From assembly GCA_027483425.1 (NCBI GenBank), contig JAIXUR010000032.1, forward strand, positions 1 to 8,825: 8,825 nt of DNA. Direction: 5' to 3'. The notes beneath the pieces are model-generated. The model saw only the letters and a program-made list of their open reading frames with translations. It was not told where the DNA came from and did not search any database. The DNA comes from Cyanobacteriota bacterium. Its GTDB lineage: Bacteria; Cyanobacteriota; Cyanobacteriia; Phormidesmidales; Phormidesmidaceae. Shown here in pieces: positions 1 through 6,607 of this stretch (position 1 is its first letter; every line of letters starts with the position of its first letter). Position numbers and translations under genes: made by a program.

Positions 1-105
1 AGCGCCGACTCCAGCGCCGACTCCAGCGCCAACACCAACTCCAGCGCCGACTCCAGCACCAACTCCAACTCCAGCGCCGACTCCAAACCCAGAGCCGACT
101 CCAGA
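1..105 (+). repeat. Degenerate 12-bp/6-bp tandem repeat encoding an (APTP)n linker
   Basis: Units close to GCGCCGACTCCA, with single-base variants and interspersed 6-bp ACTCCA units, run in frame through the start of the window and encode Ala-Pro-Thr-Pro. Array length probably varies between strains by slippage. The array may continue left of the window. Confidence 0.85.
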
Positions 106-484
106 AGCAACATCTCCACACCCATCGCCTTGGTGGATAGTAGTAGCAGTAGGGGTAGTGGGTATCGGTGGCGTTTCAGTTTATCGAGGGCTGCGCCCCA
201 AGGTGAAAGGGCTGCGCCCCAAGGTGAAGGTGTACTTGAAAACTACACCCCACATGCGAATTAGTGAGCAAGCGGTGATTCTAGACCAGCCTTTGGATAC
301 ATCCATTTCAGAAAGTCAAATCCGACTCCAACCCTTTAAACCCGAGGGGAAACAGTTGGTGACTAACTCAGTACCGCTTTTTAGCTCTATGCCCAACGTT
401 AGTATTCAACTGACGCCTAAGTTTGCCGTAGGTGAACAAATGATTTTGAGTGAGTCAGATTCCAAACAAAACGCTACCCAATAA
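2..484 (+). CDS. C-terminal part of a Pro/Thr-rich single-pass membrane protein (5' truncated)
   Basis: The reading frame is open from the left edge and ends in TAA at 482-484, giving 160 visible residues; the true start lies outside the window. Residues 1-43 are an Ala-Pro/Thr-Pro linker encoded by short tandem repeats. Residues about 44-61 (beginning WWIVVAVGVV) form one hydrophobic helix. The basic stretch GLRPKVKGLRPKVK follows at once, so by the positive-inside rule the linker should face the periplasm or outside and the last ~100 residues the cytoplasm. The tail has no motif I recognise. A Pro/Thr stalk next to a membrane anchor usually connects an outer domain to the membrane, and that domain would lie upstream of the window. 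An internal GTG at 158 could be mistaken for the start, but it falls inside the membrane helix. The next gene begins 9 bp downstream in the same direction, which suggests co-transcription. Function unknown. Confidence 0.75.
   Translation, partial: APTPAPTPAPTPTPAPTPAPTPTPAPTPNPEPTPEATSPHPSPWWIVVAVGVVGIGGVSVYRGLRPKVKGLRPKVKVYLKTTPHMRISEQAVILDQPLDTSISESQIRLQPFKPEGKQLVTNSVPLFSSMPNVSIQLTPKFAVGEQMILSESDSKQNATQ
188..229 (+). repeat. Perfect in-frame 21-bp duplication (GLRPKVK x2)
   Basis: Two adjacent 21-bp copies (188-208 and 209-229) differ only at the last base (AAA versus AAG, both Lys). Each encodes GLRPKVK. They sit directly after the membrane helix and double the positive charge there. The near-identity at synonymous sites suggests a recent duplication. 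Confidence 0.85.
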
Positions 485-493
485 GTACTTACC

Positions 494-1246
494 ATGGATA
501 CTACACAACAGCCCACTGCCAAGACATCTACCATGCAGCCCATTACTGACCATGACCAAGCATCTGCTCATCCAACGATTGCAGACTTTTTTCGATCGAC
601 CCTATCAACCGTGACCAACAATGAAACATTTAAACAGATCAAAACTAGTCTTCAACAAGATGCTAAAACGGTCAAAATTCTCCCTGACACCTTTAACGAC
701 GAGTTTTACGAAACGGTCTTTCTATTCGTATTAAAAAAGCTAGATGAACTCATTGCGATCGATATTCCCAAAGATATCTTGGCGGAAGCGTGGAGCAAAT
801 ACAAGGATCTGCAAGAATATATAGATCCAGAAAAATACCCACCAGAAAAGCTTTTCAAGGTTGTGCTAATGTTAGAGCAAACCATCAAAGCAGAGTATGA
901 ACCTTCGTTTAAGCCTGTCGTAGACGTTTTGGGTAAAACAATCGAACTAGAAGAGTTCAGGTTTCCGATTAATTTGGAAATTGTTGTCAAGGCAGGTGAA
1001 ATTGGTATTCAAGGTGGAGAAATTGTCAACTTGTCAGTTGGGTCTTGCTCTATCACAGGCGATATCAACTGTAAATATGGCGAAGGAATCGAAGGGTTAC
1101 TGGTGCAGAAGGAAGAACCGCTAGAACTCAACCAAGTCTATTCTTTTAAAGACGGTGTACCCATCAAAACTCTGAAAGATATCACTAAATCCTTGCAGTT
1201 CTGGAAGCAGAAAACTGAGATCAAGTCGGGCGAATCCAGAGCATAG
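494..1246 (+). CDS. Conserved-looking hypothetical protein, 250 aa, soluble
   Basis: This is a complete frame of 250 residues from ATG 494 to TAG. It has no signal peptide and no membrane helix. The first ~28 residues are polar (Gln/Thr/Ser/Pro-rich) and probably disordered. Residues about 30-145 are rich in charged and hydrophobic residues in helical patterns (for example FLFVLKKLDELIAI near 76-89). Residues about 155-225 look like beta strands with Gly turns and contain two cysteines (C185, C193). I recognise no family or catalytic motif. No good Shine-Dalgarno precedes ATG 494. The gene starts 9 bp after the preceding stop, so translation may be coupled. It probably works with the membrane protein upstream, perhaps as a cytoplasmic partner, but that rests only on position. 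Confidence 0.8.
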   Translation: MDTTQQPTAKTSTMQPITDHDQASAHPTIADFFRSTLSTVTNNETFKQIKTSLQQDAKTVKILPDTFNDEFYETVFLFVLKKLDELIAIDIPKDILAEAWSKYKDLQEYIDPEKYPPEKLFKVVLMLEQTIKAEYEPSFKPVVDVLGKTIELEEFRFPINLEIVVKAGEIGIQGGEIVNLSVGSCSITGDINCKYGEGIEGLLVQKEEPLELNQVYSFKDGVPIKTLKDITKSLQFWKQKTEIKSGESRA

Positions 1247-1439
1247 GGAGCGTATCTAGGGCTTAGGGGAGTACACATGCCTGGTAAAATATTACGCTTC
1301 GCATACCGACCGTCTAGAAGTTATCGGTTGATGTTCAAGGTTATCCGCGGCGGGTGATTGGGAACGTTAGGCTAAGGTTTATTTAACCTATTGCCATTGA
1401 AGCAATTCCAATCCAGAGACCCTGTAGTCACTGATACGC

Positions 1440-1467
1440 ATGGGGCATCTAGTCAAGATTGCCCCAT
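1440..1467. terminator. Inverted repeat in the convergent gap, possible terminator
   Basis: ATGGGGCA (1440-1447) is exactly complementary to TGCCCCAT (1460-1467). An inner TCT/AGA pairing extends the stem around an AGTCA loop, with one bulged T. It lies between genes converging from both sides. Neither side has a clear U-run, so it may be a weak or factor-assisted terminator. The rest of 1247-1514 shows no gene; a short AGGTT/AACCT repeat at 1375-1389 is too weak to call. Confidence 0.45.
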
Positions 1468-1490
1468 TACGATATTGCATGGGTGTATAA

Positions 1491-1516
1491 AAATTAGTAA
1501 TGGACCTTACTAATTT
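1491..1516 (-). terminator. Probable intrinsic terminator of the five-gene minus-strand operon
   Basis: AAATTAGTAA (1491-1500) and TTACTAATTT (1507-1516) form a perfect 10-bp inverted repeat with a 6-nt loop. Read on the minus strand, the hairpin starts within the stop codon of the last operon gene and its right arm runs into TTTTTATA, a short U-tract. The stem is AT-rich, hence only moderate strength. Confidence 0.5.
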
Positions 1517-2012
1517 AGAAGACCCCATTGATATAGGCTTTCTTCGGTTCAGGGATCGTCTCTATTTGTTCTGGTATGACCACCAGGGTCGGTCGATTGC
1601 GCAGGGGAACGGTGCCAAAGTTGCCTTTGACCCGCAACCAGGTGTCACTTTCAAAATCATCGGCGGTGGCCGTATGAATGGCTAACCCCAGGGGCACGGT
1701 ATCGGCCAAACAACAGCGGATAATCCGTCGGGCTAGGACAAATTGCTGGGGGGTCTCAGGAAAACTGCGATGGACAAAGCCGATCACATCCACAGGTTGT
1801 CCTGGGAAGATATCTAAGGGCTCGCGCACAGATGTAATCAATCTACGCCATTGCAGAACATTGCGTTGGAGCGGATCGGCTTCTTCGCCAGCGGGCTCTG
1901 CGTAGGCCCAAATATCGATGGCAGGTTTATCGCTGTCCTTTTCCTGGGTAGCCGTCTGAGATCGAGTGATCCACTGGGTGAGGTTTTGTAAAAGGGGAAA
2001 GCGGTTGGTCAT
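1515..2012 (-). CDS. DUF1980/TIGR03943-like C-terminal domain protein, 165 aa
   Basis: The gene runs from ATG (2010-2012) to TAA. The body resembles the C-terminal domain of the DUF1980/TIGR03943 (YcgQ-like) proteins. It shows GQPVDVIGFV (71-80), FVLARRIIRCCLADTVPLGL (91-110) with the family's paired cysteines (C100, C101) followed by an acidic residue, WLRVKG (125-130), and the terminal VIPEQIETIPEPKKAYI block. As I recall, family members are longer (roughly 240-280 aa) with two N-terminal membrane helices and a neighbouring YcgR-like permease. Here the helices are absent, the N-terminus (1-35) is polar, and no such permease is present, so this is either a soluble single-domain version or a truncated gene. 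It starts only 3 bp after the ATPase stop, with no strong ribosome site, which implies translational coupling. A metal-related or transporter-accessory role is speculative. The family assignment is from memory of motifs and fairly confident. Confidence 0.8.
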   Translation of the reverse strand: MTNRFPLLQNLTQWITRSQTATQEKDSDKPAIDIWAYAEPAGEEADPLQRNVLQWRRLITSVREPLDIFPGQPVDVIGFVHRSFPETPQQFVLARRIIRCCLADTVPLGLAIHTATADDFESDTWLRVKGNFGTVPLRNRPTLVVIPEQIETIPEPKKAYINGVF

Positions 2013-2015
2013 AGC

Positions 2016-2822
2016 TTACTTAATGCGGGTATCGAGCATTTCAGCCAGTTCTTGTTCCTCAAAGGCTCGGACGACTTCGGATCGTAGATGGTCTACAAAC
2101 AAATTGCGATGGTATTCAAAGCCTTTGCTGAGCATGTCTCGGGGGCGGGGCATATCCACCGTAACCATCTCTAACATGCGTCCGGGGTTAGCGGTCAAAA
2201 TCAACACCCGATCGGCCAGGTAAACGGCTTCGTCAATATGGTGGGTGACAAAGATAACGGTTTTGCCGGTGCCTTGCCATATTTCGAGTAAAAACTTTTG
2301 CATCTGGTGGCGGGTTTGCACATCCAGGGCGGCGAAGGGTTCATCCATCAATAAAACATCGGTACCCAGGCACAGGGCACGGGCAATGCAGGCCCGTTGC
2401 TGCATTCCTCCCGAAAGTTGGTGGGGATAGCGATGGGCAGACTTGAGCAGGCCTACCTGTTGCAAGTACTGCTTGGCTCGGTCATGCCGTTCGTTTTTGC
2501 TGATCCCCTGCAAACTTAACCCAAAGGCTACATTGTCAATCACGGATAGCCAGGGAAAGAGAGAAGCCTGTTGAAAAATCATGGAGCGGTGGGTCGATGT
2601 CCCGGTAATCGGTTCGTTTCGAAATCGGATCGATCCAACCGTGGGAAACTCCAGCCCCGCAATCATACTCAACAATGTGCTTTTGCCACAGCCACTAGGA
2701 CCGATAATTACCAAGAATTCGCCGGACTCAACGGAAAAGCTAATGTCATCAATTGCCAGATTCGCTTCAGAAGTATCCGAGTTCCAGGTTTTACTGATGC
2801 GATCGCAACTAATTTCAGCCAT
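2016..2822 (-). CDS. NitT/TauT-family ABC transporter ATP-binding protein, 268 aa
   Basis: This is the cytoplasmic ATPase that powers the importer encoded by the two genes upstream. All core motifs are intact: Walker A GPSGCGKST (41-49), Q-loop glutamine Q84 in IFQQ, signature LSGGM (136-140) followed by QQR, Walker B VLLMDEP (156-162) with catalytic E161, D-loop ALD (165-167) and switch histidine H194 in VTHH. Normal full length for the SsuB/TauB/NrtD-like class, whose members import nitrate, taurine, alkanesulfonates, pyrimidine precursors and other small solutes, so the class alone does not fix the substrate. It lacks the C-terminal solute-binding domain found in NrtC. The start ATG (2820-2822) has a good Shine-Dalgarno, AGGAGA, 6 nt upstream that overlaps the TAG stop of the permease gene, which fixes the start and shows tight coupling. 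The DUF1980-like gene follows 3 bp after its stop. Confidence 0.95.
   Translation of the reverse strand: MAEISCDRISKTWNSDTSEANLAIDDISFSVESGEFLVIIGPSGCGKSTLLSMIAGLEFPTVGSIRFRNEPITGTSTHRSMIFQQASLFPWLSVIDNVAFGLSLQGISKNERHDRAKQYLQQVGLLKSAHRYPHQLSGGMQQRACIARALCLGTDVLLMDEPFAALDVQTRHQMQKFLLEIWQGTGKTVIFVTHHIDEAVYLADRVLILTANPGRMLEMVTVDMPRPRDMLSKGFEYHRNLFVDHLRSEVVRAFEEQELAEMLDTRIK
2799..2806. repeat. HIP1 octamer GCGATCGC
   Basis: Highly iterated palindrome of many cyanobacterial genomes, here inside the ATPase gene. Useful as a taxonomic hint only. Confidence 0.8.
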
Positions 2823-2833
2823 GTTTTAATCTC

Positions 2834-3715
2834 CTAAATCTGAGACGATCCTTTCCACCACAACACCCGTTGCTGCAACTGCCGAAACCCCACATCCAGC
2901 AGATAACCGACAATGCCAATAATCGCCATGCCCAAAAACATCAGCTTGGCGTTGAACATCTGACGCCCAACCATGACAATGGCCCCTAGCCCTGTATTGA
3001 CGCCAACCATTTCGGCAGCCAGAACGGCCATCCATGCCGCAAAAAAGTTAATCCGCAGAATAAAAAATAAATCGGGAATCACCGCCGGTAGGATCACCCG
3101 AAACATCACCTGCCGTCGACTGGCTCCCAACACACGGGCCGTATTGATATAAAGCTGGTTAACATTATTAATGGCATTGACTGTCGCCAGGGTCAACAGA
3201 AAGAAAATGCCAATAAAGACCACAAAAATAGCCGCCCCATCACCAATCCCAAAGGCCATAATGGCAAAGGGAATCCAGGCAATCGGAGCAATCGGGGCCA
3301 GAAGAGTGATAACAGGTAACGTCAGTTTGCCAAACAGGTCAAAATAACAGGCTAGGCCGCCCACTCCAATCGCAGCAATAAAACCCAAAACGGTTCCCGC
3401 AATAACTCGCTTCAATGTCGCAACAATGGCCGTCAACAGAACAAAATTACCCCCCGTCCGTGCAACCCCAATTCTAGGTGATAGAAACTGTTCCTGGTTA
3501 GAAATCTCGGCAATGAACTCATGGGGCGGCGGTAGGATCAGGGTATTGACCCACCCCAAGGCCGTTACCAGTTCCCAAAGTCCAATGAAAAGGGCCAGAG
3601 ACAGGCACCACCACATGACTGAGGTGGCGGCCTTTTTCAGCCAGCGATTTTGTATTGTACGGCGAGGGGGCCTAGGAAGCGCTTTTGTAGGCTTGGTTGA
3701 GTGATCGAGACGCAT
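2834..3715 (-). CDS. NitT/TauT-family ABC transporter permease, 293 aa
   Basis: Inner-membrane channel subunit of the importer. From the chosen ATG at 3713-3715 there is a basic N-terminus (1-30) followed by about six hydrophobic segments (about 33-52, 92-122, 130-155, 160-182, 213-235, 255-275). The EAA-type ATPase-contact loop is seen at about 193-210: ARVLGASRRQVMFRVILP, with the conserved G197 and terminal Pro. Only one permease gene is present, so the transporter should use a permease homodimer, as is usual in this class. The frame continues upstream to a GTG at 3791-3793 (319 aa), which would overlap the end of the solute-binding gene by 34 bp. I prefer the internal ATG because it lies 44 bp past that stop and the extra 26 residues look non-coding, but neither start has a convincing Shine-Dalgarno. 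The ATPase gene follows 11 bp downstream. Confidence 0.92.
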   Translation of the reverse strand: MRLDHSTKPTKALPRPPRRTIQNRWLKKAATSVMWWCLSLALFIGLWELVTALGWVNTLILPPPHEFIAEISNQEQFLSPRIGVARTGGNFVLLTAIVATLKRVIAGTVLGFIAAIGVGGLACYFDLFGKLTLPVITLLAPIAPIAWIPFAIMAFGIGDGAAIFVVFIGIFFLLTLATVNAINNVNQLYINTARVLGASRRQVMFRVILPAVIPDLFFILRINFFAAWMAVLAAEMVGVNTGLGAIVMVGRQMFNAKLMFLGMAIIGIVGYLLDVGFRQLQQRVLWWKGSSQI

Positions 3716-3759
3716 GTTTGAGGAACCCGAAGGGATGGATCGCGGCGATAAAATGGAGA

Positions 3760-4806
3760 CTAAGCCGTCACTTTCATCTTCACCCGTTCCCACAACTCAG
3801 GACTTTCGGCAATCACTTCTTCTAAGAGGGAGAAGTTCACAAAGTTGTCATCTAAATCAGTATTGATATAATTGAGCTCCATCATGCTCTTAGCCCGGCC
3901 ATACATAAAGTCTTTCTTGTCGCGGATATCCACACCGGGTGGTTGGGCTTGGGCCGAGGCTAACAGACTTGCCATATCGGTCTTATAGTATTTGTCGATC
4001 GTGGTTCTGGCCGCTTCCTCAAAGTCACTTTCAATTTCATACTGCGATTCAAAAAATACTCGAATCACATCTTTAACCATTTCAGGTTCATCGGCAATAA
4101 TTTCATTCCGCACCGCTAGAACACAGTCAGGGTAACCTTTGCCATAGATATCTACGCCATTCCCTAAAATGTTTCCCTTGGTTGCGAGCTTGGCCTTAGT
4201 GGCATAGGGCTCAATGTGGCTAACTGCATCGACCTGACCAGAAACGTAGGCATTGAGCAATTCAGTTGAGTCACCCAGGTAGACCATTTCCACATCATCG
4301 TAGGTCATCCCTTCTTTCTGGAGGTAGTCATAAACAATTACATCTAGGGTATCGGCCTGGAAAGTCGCGACCTTTTTCCCTTTTAGATCGGCAAAGGACT
4401 TGATCTCGGGTTTAGCCACAACAATCAGGCCTTCAACCCCACTGCCTGCCACTACCTGGAAGGAAGCACCCTGGGCATAGGCTGCGATCGCATTGGTAAA
4501 CGGAATCACGGCCATTTCGACCTTGCCTGTGGCCAGCTGTACAGCAACATCAGCAGGCATGGGGGTCAGAGCGGCTGTGCCCTTAAAGCCATACTTGGCA
4601 AAGAGTTCCTTCTCGGCCGCATAAAATAGGGGCATATTGCACAGTCCAGCTCCATGGGCAAACTTAATCTCACGACCGTCCCACCCAGATGATGCTGAAT
4701 TTTTGCCCGGTGCGCAGCTACTGAGTAGAGACAATAGGGAAGGCGTTAAGGCTGCACCCAGACCCATTCCGAGAAAACGACGACGGCTTGAACGTGAATG
4801 AAACAT
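3760..4806 (-). CDS. ABC transporter solute-binding lipoprotein (NMT1/THI5-like), Tat-type signal, 348 aa
   Basis: This protein captures the substrate outside the inner membrane and delivers it to the permease. The start ATG (4804-4806) is fixed by a strong AAGGAGA ribosome site 7 nt upstream; the frame stays open further upstream, but that part has no signal-peptide character and overlaps the previous gene. The N-terminus carries a twin-arginine motif, SRRRFLG (7-13), a hydrophobic stretch and a lipobox LSSC ending at C31, so it is probably a Tat-exported lipoprotein. The mature part resembles SsuA/THI5/NMT1 proteins: GLCNMPLFYAAEKELFAKYG (54-73), LKGKKVATF (141-149) opening the second lobe, and GQVDAVSHIEPYATKAK (190-206) in the hinge and ligand region. 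The ligand cannot be deduced; THI5-type proteins bind pyrimidines, flavins, sulfonates and others. It is separated from the amidohydrolase stop by 64 bp containing a direct repeat. Confidence 0.93.
   Translation of the reverse strand: MFHSRSSRRRFLGMGLGAALTPSLLSLLSSCAPGKNSASSGWDGREIKFAHGAGLCNMPLFYAAEKELFAKYGFKGTAALTPMPADVAVQLATGKVEMAVIPFTNAIAAYAQGASFQVVAGSGVEGLIVVAKPEIKSFADLKGKKVATFQADTLDVIVYDYLQKEGMTYDDVEMVYLGDSTELLNAYVSGQVDAVSHIEPYATKAKLATKGNILGNGVDIYGKGYPDCVLAVRNEIIADEPEMVKDVIRVFFESQYEIESDFEEAARTTIDKYYKTDMASLLASAQAQPPGVDIRDKKDFMYGRAKSMMELNYINTDLDDNFVNFSLLEEVIAESPELWERVKMKVTA
4484..4491. repeat. HIP1 octamer GCGATCGC
   Basis: Second copy of the cyanobacterial HIP1 palindrome, inside the solute-binding protein gene. 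Several near copies lacking one end base also occur in the window. Confidence 0.8.
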
Positions 4807-4813
4807 AATCAAA

Positions 4814-4820
4814 TCTCCTT
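4814..4820 (-). promoter_or_regulatory. Strong ribosome binding site of the solute-binding protein
   Basis: On the minus strand this reads AAGGAGA, 7 nt before ATG 4806. It is the best Shine-Dalgarno in the window and decides the start against in-frame codons up to 4950. A stronger site here than for neighbouring genes fits the usual excess of binding protein over channel subunits. Confidence 0.8.
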
Positions 4821-4828
4821 TCAGGTAT

Positions 4829-4862
4829 TGTGTGTAGTTTTGGATCGTGTGTGTAGTTTGGG
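4829..4862 (-). repeat. Direct repeat (12-bp core, 19-bp period) between amidohydrolase and solute-binding genes
   Basis: TGTGTGTAGTTT occurs at 4829-4840 and 4848-4859 (plus-strand reading), and the match extends to 14 of 15 bases. Both copies lie in the 64-bp gap just upstream of the solute-binding gene's ribosome site. The 19-bp period is near two helical turns, so two copies of a regulator could bind the same face, or an RNA-binding protein could recognise AAACTACACACA twice. Function unproven. Confidence 0.6.
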
Positions 4863-4870
4863 GATATGTC

Positions 4871-6433
4871 TTACCCCTGGGGCGCATGGTAGCGCTGACA
4901 ACTGGTGCAATAGAAAGACTCATAGGCATCGGGTCTAAACCACCCGTCATAGACCTTTTTCACGTAGGGAAAAACTTCTCGGGCCAGTTCTCGTCGCCGT
5001 AACTCATCGTCGGTAAGCGGCACTTTTAGACTCTCGGCCAATTCTGCTAAGAGAGCATCCTTGTCTACACGGGTAAATTTACCGTCGCGTAAAATTACTT
5101 CTCCTGCCACCATCACAGCCTCAATTCCTTGGGTTCGACTACGGTGAATTACGGCATCTAGAACAGAAATCGTATCATCTAAATAAGGATAGGCAATATG
5201 TTCCCAATCCATCACGACTAAATCTGCCGCCTTCCCCGGTTCGAGAACGCCAACTTCATCGGCAAATCGGGTGGTTTGGGCTCCATTTTCGGTTGCCATT
5301 TGGAAGACTTGGGGAGAGGTCGGCACCATGGAATCCATACCGGGAACCCGATGTAATTTAAGAACAAGCCGCATCTCTTGCAACATGTCACGATCATCAT
5401 TAATCCCGGCTTCATCCAGCCCAATACCCACCCGAACCCCTTTCTTGGCGTAATAATTGAGGGGCGCAATGCCGCTCTGCAAGCGCAGATTTGAGCTGGC
5501 GTTGTGACAGATCATGGTGCCGGTCTCAGCAATCAGATCAATATCTTCTTCCGTCAGCCAAACCCCGTGCCCCAGGGTGAGATGAGGTCCTAAAACCCCC
5601 AGTTTATGCAGATGTTTGACCGCTGAGGTACCCGTACGCCGATGGGCATATTCCATCTGGTAGGGGGTCTCCAGAAGGTGCATATGCATCCCCACCCCAT
5701 ACTTATGGGCGTACTCGGTTTGCACTGTGATCGCATGGTCTTCACACCAGTGAAAATTAGCCGGAGCAAGCTGCAATCGAATCCGATCATCTGCCTTCTT
5801 TTCCCACTGTTTCCAAAGGGCCTCAAAGAACCACATAAAGTCCTCCAGAGGTACTTCATGGGACTTGAGAAGGGTCTCCATATCTGCCGCAATACTCGGT
5901 GGCAGCTTAGCAACAAACTCATGGTTAGACTCATAGACAAAATGATTTTGCGTTCTAACACCAAAACAATAGGAGACTCTCATGCCAATATCGGCATAGG
6001 CCTGGAGCACCTTTGATGTGATATCCGGCCAACCGATCGCAGGCCCTGGCAACCACCCATGAATATGTTGCACAGTGGTAATACCCGATTCAATCATCTC
6101 AAAGGCTGAGTAGAGTGTATCAAGATAAAAATCAACCTGCCTGGCCGATAATCGACTGGCAAACCAAAGCTCCAGCGGATAATCTAAGGACCCCAATTGA
6201 AAGGGGGTTAACCCCACATGATGATGACCATTAACAAACCCTGGCATGACGATGTGATTGGCCGAACCCAACACTTCATCAGGCTCGTATTTAGCCGCTA
6301 ATTCTGAGTAGGGACCAATCTCAACAATCTTGCCATCCCGTTGAAAGATAGCACCGTCATCAATAATCTCGGCCTCAGTGCGGCTGAGAATTTTACAAAT
6401 AATCTGTTTACCACGAATCAGCGTTGAAGACAT
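4871..6433 (-). CDS. Metal-dependent amidohydrolase, COG0402-type (deaminase/chlorohydrolase-like), 520 aa
   Basis: Cytosolic amidohydrolase-superfamily enzyme of the group that includes SAH/MTA, guanine, 8-oxoguanine and cytosine deaminases and triazine hydrolases (AtzB, TrzN). The metal-site pattern is complete: H70-x-H72 in VNGHHHVG, H252 with acid E255 in HMHLLET, H289 in LTLGHG, and D340 in GLDEAG. The family block CHNASSNLRLQSG (309-321) and the closing GVLEPGKAADLVVMDW (395-410) are also present. This predicts hydrolytic removal of ammonia or another leaving group from a ring amidine or C=N compound; the substrate is not decidable. A C-terminal extension (about 465-520) ends in CTSCQRYH, a CxxC-x3-H tail that is unusual for the superfamily. 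The start at 6431-6433 has GGTGAGG 6 nt upstream; ATG 6475 would add 14 residues but has no ribosome site. First gene of the operon, so hydrolysis and uptake are probably linked. Confidence 0.92.
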   Translation of the reverse strand: MSSTLIRGKQIICKILSRTEAEIIDDGAIFQRDGKIVEIGPYSELAAKYEPDEVLGSANHIVMPGFVNGHHHVGLTPFQLGSLDYPLELWFASRLSARQVDFYLDTLYSAFEMIESGITTVQHIHGWLPGPAIGWPDITSKVLQAYADIGMRVSYCFGVRTQNHFVYESNHEFVAKLPPSIAADMETLLKSHEVPLEDFMWFFEALWKQWEKKADDRIRLQLAPANFHWCEDHAITVQTEYAHKYGVGMHMHLLETPYQMEYAHRRTGTSAVKHLHKLGVLGPHLTLGHGVWLTEEDIDLIAETGTMICHNASSNLRLQSGIAPLNYYAKKGVRVGIGLDEAGINDDRDMLQEMRLVLKLHRVPGMDSMVPTSPQVFQMATENGAQTTRFADEVGVLEPGKAADLVVMDWEHIAYPYLDDTISVLDAVIHRSRTQGIEAVMVAGEVILRDGKFTRVDKDALLAELAESLKVPLTDDELRRRELAREVFPYVKKVYDGWFRPDAYESFYCTSCQRYHAPQG

Positions 6434-6444
6434 GATAGACCTCA

Positions 6445-6463
6445 CCGAAATAAAAATTTTCGG
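6445..6463 (-). promoter_or_regulatory. Hairpin overlapping the ribosome site of the amidohydrolase gene
   Basis: CCGAAA (6445-6450) and TTTCGG (6458-6463) form a 6-bp inverted repeat with a 7-nt AT loop. In the minus-strand mRNA the right arm TTTCGG shares its GG with the GGTGAGG ribosome site. If the hairpin forms, it could partly mask initiation. It is short, so this is tentative. Confidence 0.35.
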
Positions 6464-6521
6464 CCCAAAAAACATGGAAAGAGCTAATCAACCCTTGACT
6501 GGCACAGTTAATCAATTAGAC

Positions 6522-6537
6522 TTTTTTTGAAAAAAAA
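6522..6537. other. T7-G-A8 tract in the divergent promoter region
   Basis: A run of seven T, one G and eight A forms an AT palindrome followed by TTT. Such tracts can bend DNA or act as UP-like elements. It lies about 90 bp upstream of the amidohydrolase start. No direct evidence of function. Confidence 0.4.
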
Positions 6538-6607
6538 TTTCTAAGCTAAAGCTGCTCCAAACAAAGGTTTCAGGGATGTTGCGCTAGTGCCCGAAACACC
6601 TTATAGG

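Noticed and set aside
1290..1310. Dispersed repeat: TTACGCTTCGCATACC near 1294 resembling GTACGCTTTGCGGGTA near 6750
   Set aside because: The similarity is short and imperfect, and two copies in one window are not enough to call a repeat family.
1500..1905. Short plus-strand frames opposite the DUF1980-like gene
   Set aside because: They are antisense to a gene with clear family motifs and show no recognisable protein character.
3716..3793. Longer permease start at GTG 3793
   Set aside because: It would overlap the binding-protein gene by 34 bp and add 26 residues with no membrane or family character; ATG 3715 gives a normal N-terminus. Neither start has a good ribosome site, so it is not fully excluded.
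4807..4950. 48-residue N-terminal extension of the solute-binding protein
   Set aside because: It would overlap the end of the amidohydrolase gene and bury the Tat signal; the strong AAGGAGA site supports ATG 4806.
5590..6016. 124-residue frames on both strands within the amidohydrolase gene
   Set aside because: The main frame carries all metal-binding motifs through this stretch; these are out-of-frame shadows.
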